Shown: positions 48,310 to 60,300 of the stretch, piece after piece
Position numbering within the stretch: position 1 is the first letter of the stretch
Layout: each line of letters opens with the position of its first letter
Origin: Strongylocentrotus droebachiensis
Lineage: Eukaryota; Echinodermata; Echinoidea; Camarodonta; Strongylocentrotidae
Direction: 5' to 3'
Assembly (NCBI GenBank): GCA_035222895.1
Contig: JAVYIG010002221.1
Span: 124,001-188,000 of the forward strand
Length of the DNA stretch: 64,000 nt
The notes under the pieces: model-generated
The model's database searches: none
What the model was told of the DNA's origin: nothing
The model's input: the letters and a program-made list of their open reading frames with translations, nothing else
Made by a program: the position numbers and the translations under genes

Positions 48310-51300
48310 TATATATATATATACATTTATAATGAATCACATAATCAGGAAAGTTTACAATTAGTACGTTAGTACTTTCTAACGTAACATGGTATTACTT
48401 CAGAAAATATGCCATTATAATCTTCCTATATATATACATATATAATGAGGCACCTAATCAATTTACTTTACAGTTAGTACAGTAATAATTTCTAACGTAG
48501 TATGGTATTACTTCCAGAAAATATACCATGATAATTTTCTTATATATATATATATATATAACGAGGCACAGAATCAATAAACTTTGCAGTTAGTACGGAA
48601 ATACTTTCTAACATAATATGGTATTACTTCAGAAAGTATACCGCGATAATCTTCTTATATATATATACATATATAACGAGGCACAGAATCAATATACTTT
48701 ACAGTAAGAACAGTAATACTTTATAACATAATATGGTATTACTTCAGAAAAGATACCACGATAATCTTCTTATAAATACATATATAATGAGGCACAGAAT
48801 CAGTATACTTTACGGTTAGTACAGTAGGCGTAATACTTTCTAACGTACTACCTCAGACAATATACCACGATAATCTTCTTATATATATATATAGATATGG
48901 AGGCACAGAATCAATATACTTAACAGTTAGTACAGTAGGCCTGAAACGTTCAAACATAGTGTGGTAGTACTTCAGAAATTATGCCATGATGTCTATACAT
49001 TTTGTTGTATTTTTGATAACTTGTGCAATGTGTTTATGGTTTTTAGTTACAGAATCTAAGTCCTTTTTTTATATTGCTGTTTTTTTTTACATGTATATAT
49101 CTCTAAAAGTGTGATTTATTGTGCCTAACATAAAACATGAACATTCCAGCCAGTGCTGTCTTTCATGTAAAATTCAATCTGTATGAACCATGTTTTTGCA
49201 AAAGTAAAAACCATTTTTGAATTGAATTGAATTGAATATATGTATATAAAGCACAGAATCAGGAAAGTTTAGTTAGTACGTTAGTACTTTGTAACGTAGT
49301 ATGGTATTACTTCAGAAAATGGGCCATTATAATCTTCCTATATATATATATATATATAAAACGAGGCACAGAATCAATATGCTTTGCAGTAAGTACAATA
49401 ATACTTTCTAACATAGCATGGTATTAATTCAGAAAATATACAACGACAATATTCTTATATATACATATATATGGAGGCACAGAATCAATATACTTAACAG
49501 TTAGTACAGTAGGCCTTAAACGTTCAAACGTAGTGTGGTAGTACTTCAGAAATTATGCCATGATGTCTATACATTTTGTTGTATTTTAGGAAAACTTGTG
49601 CAATGTGTTTATGTTTTTTAGTTACAGAATCTGAGTCCTATTGTTATATTGCTGTTTTTTGTTTACATGTATATATCTCTAAAAGTGTTATTTATTGTGC
49701 CTAACATGTAAACATGAATATTCCAGCCAGTGCTGTCTTTCATGTAAAATTCAATCTGTATGAATCATGTTTTTGCAATAGTAAACACCATTTTTTAATT
49801 GAATTGAATTGAATATATGTATATAAAGCACAGAATCAGGAAAGTTCAGTTAGTACGTTAGTTCTTTCTAACGTAGTATGGTATTACTTCAGAAAATATG
49901 CCATTATAATCTTCCTATATTATATAGATATATATATATATATAAAACGAGGCACAGAATCAATATGCTTTGCAGTATTAAAGTACAGTATTACTTTCTA
50001 ACATAGCATGGTATTACTTCAGAAAATATACCACGATAATCTTGTTATATATACATATATAATGAGGCACAGAATCAATATAATTTACAGTTAGAACAGT
50101 AATACTTTCTAACATAATATGGTATTACTTCAGAAAATATACAACGATAATCTTCTTATATATACATATATAATGAGGCACAGAATCAATATACTTAACA
50201 GTTAGTACAGTAGGCCTTAAACGTTCAAACGTAGTATGGTAGTACTTCAGAAAATATGCCATGATGTCTATACATTTTGTTGTATTTTAGGAAAACTTGT
50301 GCAATGTGTTTATGTTTTTTAGTTACAGAATTTGAGTCCTATTGTTATATTGCTGTTTTTTGTTTACATGTATATATCTCTAAAAGTGTTATTTATTGTG
50401 CCTAACATGTAAACATGAATATTCCAGCCAGTGCTGTCTTTCATGTAAAACTCAATCTGTATGATTCATGTTTTTGCAATAGTAAACACCATTTTTGAAT
50501 TGAATTGAATTGAATATATGTATATAAAGCACAGAATCAGGAAAGTTCAGTTAGTACGTTAGTTCTTTCTAACGTAGTATGTTATTACTTCAGAAAATAT
50601 GCCATTATAACCTTCCTATATATAGATATATATATATATAAAACGAGGCACAGAATCAATATGCTTTGCAGTATTAAAGTACAGTAATACTTTCTAACAT
50701 AGCATGGTATTACTTCAGAAAATATACCACGATAATCTTCTTATATATACATATATAATGAGGCACAGAATCAATATAATGTACAGTTAGAACAGTAATA
50801 CTTTCTAACATAATATGGTATTACTTCAGAAAATATACAACGATAATCTTCTTATATATACATATATAATGAGGCACAGAATCAATATACTTAACAGTTA
50901 GTACAGTAGGCCTTAAACGTTCAAACGTAGTATGGTAGTACTTCAGAAAATATGCCATGATAATCTTGTTATATATATATACATATATAATGAAGCACGT
51001 AATCAATATACTTTACAGTTAGTACAGTAATACTTTCTCACGTAATATGGTATTACTTCAGAAAATACGCCATGTTAATCTTCCTATATATTCATATATA
51101 ATGAAGCACTAACTTTACAGTTTAACAGAAATACTTTCTAACGTAGTATAGTATTAAGTTTCTTTTTTCACATGTAATTTCGAAATTATTTAGTGTAAAT
51201 GCAATATAAACCTATGCTGTGTAGATGTCTTTATTGTTAACGAATATAAATTTTGCAAATATGCAATGTTTTGTTAATGTATTTTTTTTTCATGTGAAAT

Positions 51301-51430
51301 AAACGAAACTAAACTCAAACTCAAACGTAGTAAGGTATTACTCCAGGATATATGCCATGATATCTTTTTATATAGATATATATATTGAGGCACAGATAAT
51401 TTACAGTTAGTACAGGAATACTTTTTAATA
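48310..51430. repeat. AT-rich higher-order satellite
   Basis: About twenty ~115-125 bp units share 'gaggcacagaatcaatatac', 'acagttagtacagtaatact', 'ggtattacttcagaaaatat' and a TA-run. Interspersed at about 48040, 48985, 49555 and 50265 is a ~260-300 bp segment ending (gaatt)n, which looks like a LINE 3' tail. Units plus tail are amplified together (570 and 710 bp periods), giving a higher-order repeat. Confidence 0.9.
51150..51330 (+). mobile_element. short LINE 3'-tail insertion in satellite
   Basis: About 180 bp interrupts a satellite unit and ends 'gaaataaacgaaactaaact' followed by (ACTCAA)n. Sequence resembling 'gtagta.ggtatta' on both sides suggests a target duplication. No coding part remains. 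Confidence 0.55.
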
Positions 51431-53461
51431 TACAATGATATTACTTTAGACAATTTGATTGTGACTATAGTAGTGAATATAAATAGTTACATGTTAACAT
51501 TCAACTTATTAAAAAATACAGATATAATCATGTATCAACAATGTTTATTACTGATATTGAGGGAAAAGAAGGTTTGCCACTATTAAAAATTGAGTCAATG
51601 TTACATTTAACATTCCATTCATAAAACCATGAATGCTCGATCACATTACATATTTTTGGTATTTGAGCAAATATCGTTTCTTTTTCTTCAAGTCTTCTAA
51701 AATGTGATATAAGTACCTCCAAATGAGAATACGTACAAATCAATAAAAGAAATGAGTTAATATCTTTCTTTTCAGTTAATTGCATGATTGGGCTAATCCA
51801 AGGTAAATACATGTATGTCCTATTTATACCTAGCTCCATACATTGTCAGTATTGTTGAATTGTGAACATTAACTGACATGAAAATATCATTTTATTTCAA
51901 GTTTTGGATGATTCACGCTCCAGTAGGGCTATCAGCTTGATACAGTCATCAGATCGACTGAATCCGAGATGTGGTGGGAAACTAATATGGGACAGAATAT
52001 CATGGACTCGCCCAATTACAAAGATGATTGGATATTGGCAATCAATTTGAACTCATGATCTAGGACCGTGACAAAAAATAATGCTTTTGGTTGTTCCAGT
52101 AGTTGTTATATGCTATAATTATAATACATGAACAGTGTACATACAACATTTAGACACCACCACGACAAGCAAGTGGTTCAACACTGATTTAGAAACATTA
52201 ATTTAAGAGTATAATCAAATTCAAATCCATATTTACTGCAGTACGGAGTGTGATCCAAATCATTTGCACTAGTGAGTAGTATTGCAGTGAAAGATAAATG
52301 TAAAAATGGCCGATTTGAGGAGTAAAAGCTGACATTGCTTTCACTGATTGATCAACTCCAAGGCCAATAAGTTTTTTTCTTTTATTAACAGAATGTTGAG
52401 AAATATATCGTTTTATCAAGACATCGAAGACAAAATCTTGCAAATACATGCACAAATATAAAATTATGTAAAAGACTCAAACAAAAACTCATACAAATAT
52501 AAAAATAGGATATGATATCTTTTCAAAAGGCAAATTGTAGGATTTAAAAGACAGTAACATGCGCATATACACTTTTCACCACTGCTGAAAACATTTAACA
52601 ATTTAAACAAAATACATAACATAATAATACTCCCACTGTTGGCTGTCAGGATTGTGCATTTGTTTTATATATAAGGTAGATATATATAGATCTTTTTTCT
52701 TTTTCAATTGTGCTTAAATGTAATTTTTCCTCACTCGAGGCATATCATTATTCACCGTAATCTATGTCTTTAATATCACACAATGTTTTAACTATTAAAA
52801 CTGTACATTGGACAATCAATTCTGTACAAAGCATAATTTTATATTTATATCATTATCAATATCACATATTTCTTCAACACTCAAAATGAACATGGTTCCA
52901 TAAACTTTTATCAATTATATCCTCTTACATATCAAAATCTTGCCTTTATTCCTGTGTTCCCTTTCAACAGAAAATAACGAAACTAAATGCTGAACTTTTT
53001 GGTTTGTAGATCTATATGCCATGTTAAGTATCAAAATAGTCTTGTATCAAGACTTCCACATCAAACATATCTACATCTTGTCGAAACACAAAGCATGATT
53101 ATGTATACTATCTATTTCTGACGAAAAGAAAGTGGTATCACCACTTATAAAATGGCAATATTCTACACTGTATTTTATCTTGGAATTGTCTGTTGATTAA
53201 CTGACGGTTTTCAGTTCTCTAAAATCTGATAATGTGTTTAAAATTAACACAGAGTTGGTAAAAATCAATGGGCTAGGAAATGTATTTGTTTTTAATTACA
53301 CATAAATAACAAAAGAAAACAATAACAAAATGGCAATTCTTGGAAATAGGTTCACTGGCCCAGCAAATCCATCGTGGTCAGTGGGGTAAGTTTGAGGCTT
53401 AAGTTGTGTAGATCTTTTCCTCTAGCGCCTTTCTGCGTTGTGCAAACTTCACGGAGACTCA
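51431..53461. other. AT-rich, possible 3' UTR of the minus-strand Death gene
   Basis: No domain-bearing frame was seen. If the candidate terminal exon at 53462 is real, this holds its 3' UTR. A 103-codon minus-strand frame at 51528-51839 has no recognisable motif and is not called. Confidence 0.35.
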
Positions 53462-53462
53462 T
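53300..53462 (-). other. candidate terminal exon of the Death gene (mostly 3' UTR)
   Basis: A long CT-only pyrimidine tract followed by 'gtttag' marks a strong acceptor at 53463-53464. Splicing in phase from 54065 gives Arg then TGA, so the protein would end just after the Death domain. Its 3' limit is not determined. Confidence 0.4.
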
Positions 53463-54064
53463 CCTAAACGAGGGTAAAGAAGAAGAAGAAGAGATAAATA
53501 TATATAATACTTTACGTTACTTTACTTTGATCCAACAGTGCCCTTTAGTACTAGAGCTGTTCATCGATCATTTGGAATAAATTCAACTGCCTCGAACCAT
53601 CAAGGTTAATTGCTTTTGCGTGTGGCAAGGAGTGTTGTTCAGATAGAAAATCAAATCCGATAATAAAACGAACCATGATAAGGGTGTGACTAATCAACTA
53701 TTCATGAGAACAACATGAATAATATCATTATTATAATTATAGTTTGGGCTTATTAACCAAGTGCAGTATTCAGTGTAAGTAACATTTTTCCTGTAGGCTC
53801 TTTCAATTATTACTTCAGGAAAGTTCTGCATGTTTGTGACCTGGTTATAGCCCATTATGTCAAAAACATAAAATCAGGTCACGTTGCTCATGAAGGATGT
53901 AGTATATCAGCGGACATTCTGGGGGTAAAGATATTGGTATTGCAATCAAAAGTTAAACTCTCAAACTAAATGAGTAGATGACATATTATCCAGTAAGTGG
54001 AAAATGCTCTAGCTAATCAGAATAGATTGAAGAGCGCTATCTCAGTCTCAAATATGATACTTAC

Positions 54065-54357
54065 GTCCATGCAGGAAGATGTCGGCTGCATATCCTAACC
54101 CGGCATTCTTCATGGCAGTGTGTAGTCTGTCCACCTGGTGCCCAGGCCTAACCCTACGTCTCCAGTCCCGTAGCATCTCATCTAAGCCCGACCTTGAGAC
54201 GCTGTTGAAGTTCATATCCGGCCTGTTGAGGTACTTCTCTACGGCTGAATGCGTGAAGCCGAGCTGGTAGCCCAGACCCTGGATGTCCTTGGTTGTGAAT
54301 AGGTTGTTGGTCAAGGTCTCAAACAGCTTGTCTGAAGCAAAATGCTGCGGCACTTGC
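54065..54357 (-). CDS. Death domain exon
   Basis: Encodes FETLTNNLFTTKDIQGLGYQ, then VSRSGLDEMLRDWRRRVRPG and QVDRLHTAMKNAGLGYAADI, a textbook six-helix Death domain. Ends at a gtaagt donor. If unspliced, the frame closes five codons later; if spliced to 53462, the codon after G becomes R then stop. Confidence 0.9.
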
Positions 54358-57300
54358 CTGCAGAGCAAGAAGGGAAGATGGAAAAGTTAGAAAGCAAATT
54401 TATCAAAAAGAAAATGAATCCATGGGTACATTTAAGCACTGTTCAAATATGACGCGGTAAAGCCTTAAGCCCTATTTGAATCTGATGCGATAAGCCTTAA
54501 GCCCCATTCAGATATAAAGCCGCCAAACTTAAGCCCGTTCTGATATGACGCAGTAAAGCATTAAGCCCTATCCGATATGACGCAGTAAACCACAGCTTAA
54601 GTAAGTGTTATTCGTTTTATTTTTCTTTATCCCATTACACTGACCTCAATGGATACGCGTATGGTCTTTGTTGCACGCAGTAGTCTTTCATACACATTCG
54701 AAAACGAAAACTCTATGCTTTACTGCTTCATATCTGAACGAGCCTTTATGATGGGGTCAGACCTGATAGTGCAGCCCTTTTTAAACCAAAGGAGCACACC
54801 CTAAGTCCGCTACTCACAAAACTTATCCCTCATTTTGAATTTGTTTAATCCTAAAACTTACTTGATATTGTGATAACTGTTTGCTTTGGTGTTGTAGACT
54901 AGTGGATAAGTCATCGGTCTGCAGATCCACGGTACAGGATTCAAATCCTTGTCACAGTATTAATATATTCTGGCAAAACTTTTATCTGTATTTGTCACAC
55001 TCTACCCAGGTGAGGTAAACGGGTCACAGAGAGGATAATTCCTTGAAATTTGCTATGCCCTAATAAGAATGTGTAAACACAACAAACATTTAATATGGAA
55101 GCATGCATTGGGTTTTACTTACGGGTCAGTGAGGTCAACACCATAATCTGGTTCAACTGTTTTAAATAGAATTTAGGGAGAGATATGTTCAATTGAATAT
55201 GAAAATTTAAGTTATTTTTCATTTATACAGTTTATTTATTAAAAGAATAGTACTGCAGGAAAGACTGGGAACAAAAAGGAAAAGAATTTTAAAAAATGGT
55301 CGGAAAAGTTGGCACAATAATTATTCTCATCTTCCACTCTTAAACTCTCTAAGATAAATCCAATGTATATTTAATGAACCAACATCATTTAAAATTACAA
55401 AGTGCATTATAAAATTCAAGAAAATAGTTATCATGAATTCAAAATCCAGTCTTAGGTACTCGTAAGATCCAACTACAAGGCTACTGATCAGAAGGAGTTT
55501 TTTGTCGATGTGTTATCTTTTCTAATCATTTTTTTCTTCTAACTTTTTCCTTTTTTCTCAACTTTCTTTTCACTTTGTTCTCCATTTGATTGGGGGGAGG
55601 GTTGCCATTCCCCCTATCCCCTGCATCCCCTTATATCTATCTACACCACTGCATATGGGTACTTACCTTCTATTGATGTAGTGAAGCTCTGTTCTACTAG
55701 TGTTGACGTGCCCTGCTGGATTGAGAGATTAAAGTTCTTCTTTCCATCCTCAAATGGCGGGAAATCGAGCTCGAAGCTTAGGACACTGCTTCCCTCCGCC
55801 AGTAGATTGCCAATGGGGATCTAGGATTGATGTGGAAAGGAATTAAAAGCTAATAGGAGATTCAGGATTTTGTTTAGCCTTCGGGGGGGGGGCTAAGTCT
55901 CACATATTTATGACATAAATTTAGCGAGAACTGGAGCTCGAAGCTCGCACTGCTTTCCTCCGAAAGTAGATTGCTAAAGGTATCTTACGATTTGATGTGG
56001 AAAGGAAATGAATGTTAGTGGCAGGCAGGGGCGTCGCTAAAGGGGGGGGGGGTGCGACACTCCCACCGGTCAGGATATTTTCGATAAAATTTCGCTGCCG
56101 TCAGGAAAAATGAGAAAAGGGGAGGGAAAATGAGAGGGAAAGGGATAGAACAAAATAAAGGAAAGGTAAAAGAAAGGAAAGAAAGGCAAAGAAAAGAAAG
56201 GAAAGAAAAGAGAATAAAGAAAGACAAAAAAAGAGGAAGGAGATGAAAGAAACGAAAATAAAGAAAAAGAAAAAAGGGGAAAAAAAAAGAAAAAGAGACT
56301 AGACATATAATACTTGTTTGGAACAAGTATAGGTGGGCTGGTCAACTAAAATTTGAGACAAAATAGAGCAAAAATAAGCGAGATACTGCTTAAAAATGTG
56401 TAAAAAACAATATCATGTAGATTCATGACGTGAACGAAGTTCACTTTCTATAGGCATAACACGCAAATTATGAAATTTCTGACTTGAAGCCTTTAAGCGA
56501 AATATTCACTATGATGACGTCATCAAAATGAAAAAAGTGAATTCTGAGCTTGTAGAAAATTGTCGTAGCTACAACATATCGAAATTTGGCAGAAAATCGA
56601 TCAATTTTGTACAGAGATACAATCAATTTTACATAAATGCTGACGTCATAATATGCAAATTCGTATTTCGAGTTCCAAGGCCACTATGATGATGTCACGA
56701 TACACTTAATGGCCAATTGAGACATAAATCAAATCTCCGACTCACACTCTATCCAAATATGAAGAAAAAAATTGGGGTTCAGGTGCATCTCAAAGAGCTA
56801 TTATTGACTTTGTATAGGCATGTTTTTGCCCATATATGGTATGTATTAAAAGAGCGCGCAAGGACATTTATTTTGAATGGATTCTCATCAGGTTATTAAT
56901 AGTCATAAAGAGATATACATGGTAGCATATTGTTTGAAAAAATATAAGAAATATCATGAAAGAAAAAAAATGTGTGTCAAATATCAAAGCATTTGATTGA
57001 ACCATTTCAAAGTTATCTTGCTAACAAAAAAGTGGTATAAAGAATTAAGAAAAATAAAGAATAAAGAATAAATAAAGGCGATTTTAACAAAAATATAAGG
57101 TGGTCTGTATTAGATACAGCCCACCTGAAAAAGGAAACAAAAGAAACGGGGGGTGAAAGAGAGAAGAGAGAGGGGTAAGAGCCTGAGAGAGGAGGGATGG
57201 GAGTAAGAGAGAGAGAGAGGGGGGTTGTTTGGTGGAGTCGTCTCGGCGAGGGAGCAAGAAAGGTATGCATAGATATGTTGGTGTGTCGGGTCAGCTGTGT

Positions 57301-60300
57301 CGGTATTCTTAAAACATATAGCTACGATGCTGACTAGTCTAGATGAAACAAACCGTATATTTAAGTGGTCGAGGAAAATGAGCATTTGTGCATACGTTAG
57401 TACAATAGATAGTTCGTAGAAAAATAACTTAGCCCCCGGTCCTTGGTTTATAGGGTTAAATTTGTAGACATTGGGACATTGCATTAAATATTTGTCGGTA
57501 ACCGGTGGTCTCTTAATCCCCTCCTCCACTGGAAAAGGTCTAGCTATGCACCTGGTGACAGGTACAATGTTTTATAAAAGTTAGACCTCACCTATCTAGT
57601 TGTGAAGTCAATAAATCGAGCCAAGCGCTTCTGCTTACTTAGTCCATGCATTTCATTTACATGTGTCTCTGTTCATACAAGTGTAGGCAAGAAATCCCTG
57701 ACAGAACGAGATTCTTTGAATGATTTGAACCTTACAATTTTTGCTTTTTGGCTAAATCCCTGGATAGAATTTCTAAAAAGCATAGATATTTCAACAGTTG
57801 ACAAACAAAATGGCATCAGTTGTGTAAAATGTGTGTGTATCAATCATTAGAATAATCCACATTTTCTGGTAAAAAAATTAATTAAAAAAATTAAACAATG
57901 TTGACTTCACACTCGTTTTCACCATCCTTTTTTCCCCTTTTATTGAACTGTTGTTATAGCAGATAGCTAATGATATTCGTATTATGCTGATGTCCATCCC
58001 AGAGGATGCTCAAGGCACCTAAAAGTACTATTATTGGCCTTGTCTTAGCCCAGATATTCTAAGGCACTGAAAACATTCATTTACTAATTCAAGCCGAACA
58101 TCAGTGGTAGAATAATCTACGAATTGAATAATTGCATTAAATTGTGCATACAAATCAGCTCATTTCACAATTTGACTCACCGTTTTCTGCTTCTCTATGA
58201 ATCCATCACTGAAACAAATCAATAGATCCTGCCTCATTGATTTTACTAAAAACTTGGTTGCATTCGTCACAAAGCAGAATGGTACAGACAACTCTTCTTC
58301 AGCTCTCTCAATATCCTATGATAAAACATGTCAAAGCTCAAATTGAATGGAATAATCCAAGATTCCAAATTCCAAACTGTATAGCATGCTGTGCATCTCG
58401 GTGTTAAGTCCCCATCAAACTCTAATCAAAGTACAATATGAAAAGGCATTTGTTGAACAAATCATTAATGAAATGTCCATGCAATCTGCAATTATTACCC
58501 CGGGTTTAGTATGGCTGCCATTCCGGGGCTTTATTCAAGGAATTAATTCCTGCACCCAGCGTTGGGACTAGAACCGCGGACCTTGTGGTAAATACAGTCC
58601 GGTGACGTATCCATTCGACCACGACACCTGTACGTGTACTAACATACTTTGTTTTACTTTGAGGAGGTAGGCTAGATTAGCACATGTGCTATTATCTGCC
58701 TTCTTTTACCAACTAATGTATTCCTGTATATTGCTGTTATAAAATAAACTAAATCAAATCAACATCAAGTAAAAATCCCAAATCAATAATACCTTTATAG
58801 GTCTCCTATAGGGGTGAGTGACGTAAACTCGGAGTGTGACTTTCCGGGAAGAGGGCATGAATAGAGGCTGGAATGTTACATATCTGAACAGAACTCCCTG
58901 GACTTTGGTGGAAGACAAGGCAAAGAGTTGCAGATGGTTTGTAGTGAAATCAACCTTGTCCGTGGAGACGTGAAAACCTTCTGATAAATTAGGAAGCAAT
59001 CTCCTGCGACTGAATGTTCCTTGATAAGTAAAAGCAAATTTAATGCAATATTAAATTTCATTATAATATCTCACAAAAATTAAAGGTGAAGTCCACTCTG
59101 ATATGTAACTGGTTTTGTTAAAACTATACAAAATAGAGAAGAGAAAAGTTTGAACAACATTCCATTAATGTAAGAGAATAGTGAATTTTTAAAGGTATAC
59201 AAAATAGAGAAGAGAAAAGTTTGAACAAAATTCCATTAATATAAGAGAATAAGGAATTGTTAAAGGTGCAATTTATCATGCACAAAAGGGCAACTATGTG
59301 ACGTTTCTTATGTGGTCCTCTCCAATGTTGCTCTGTACTTAATTTGTTGTTCTTCTTAAATTTGCATTTTCCTATTTATTGGTAATTCAGTTTACCAGTA
59401 GTGTCATTATGAAGATGAGAAAGTGATCAATTTAGCCCTTAAATAACTTATGTCCAGAAAGGGTTAAGTAGGGCCTACCTAGTCCTGTTTTGGTGTACAG
59501 GATCATCCCTGAGCCGTCCCCCTGCATTGCTTAGGACCGACGCAATGTGGAAGCACTACCGTAGCAGGTTTGAGCAGTTCCTGAGTTAGAGAACACTCCA
59601 CGACTGGAGTGATCAACACCTCACCGTCCCTGAGAGGAATCCGAGCAGCGCTCTCTCTAGGTACTCTGATAGTGACCACAGACCTAATTCCCCAGCGTAA
59701 CGCCCCGGTAGGGATGGAAACCCGGATATCGAGTTCATCTAGCTCCACCTCTCCTCCTCTGAAATCAAGGGTGCTGCTCGACATGAACTCTACAAAGCCT
59801 GGGTGAACTTTGATGCCTGTAATAATTAAATTGAATGGCGTATTGAGAATACTGAAAGTATGTCGGCCCGATGGCTAAATTACTTTCAGTTTACTATAAA
59901 AGCACACAAAAAAAATATGTCTTTGTTAGAACAATTACTACATAATGCTTGAGAAATTACATTCAAAGATAACATTATAAAGATAAACACATATAATGTA
60001 TGACCAACACTATTCCTAAAGTTAAAACTTACAGCTTTGATACCATATCTCTTTTATAATACAGAAACCAATGATTAAATAGTGACAAGGTTTAAATATG
60101 AGGGGTAAAAGAGAATTTTAAAAGCAAAGAATACATAGAAAAAGGTATGCAAGACAATGAATTAAAACATAAAGGCTTAAAAAATGAAAAAGTTGAGGCT
60201 TAAAGATAAGGGCTTAGGAGATAAGGAATAAAAAATTTGAAAGATAAGGGAATAACAGATATGGATAAAAAGATGTAAGGAAATGAATAATAGGGCTTAA

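Noticed and set aside
48310..51430. Possible CRISPR-like array of regularly spaced repeats
   Set aside because: Units are long, AT-rich and diverged, with no unique spacers, in a eukaryotic context.
51528..51839. 103-codon minus-strand frame as a possible terminal exon of the Death gene
   Set aside because: No motif, and no acceptor in the needed phase was found; the acceptor at 53463 is better.
56015..56345. Phe/Ser-rich minus-strand frames resembling membrane proteins
   Set aside because: They are translations of the polypurine tract.
57962..58625. A single SINE spanning both pieces
   Set aside because: A phase-supported UPA exon (58181-58315) lies between them, so a simple single insertion does not fit.
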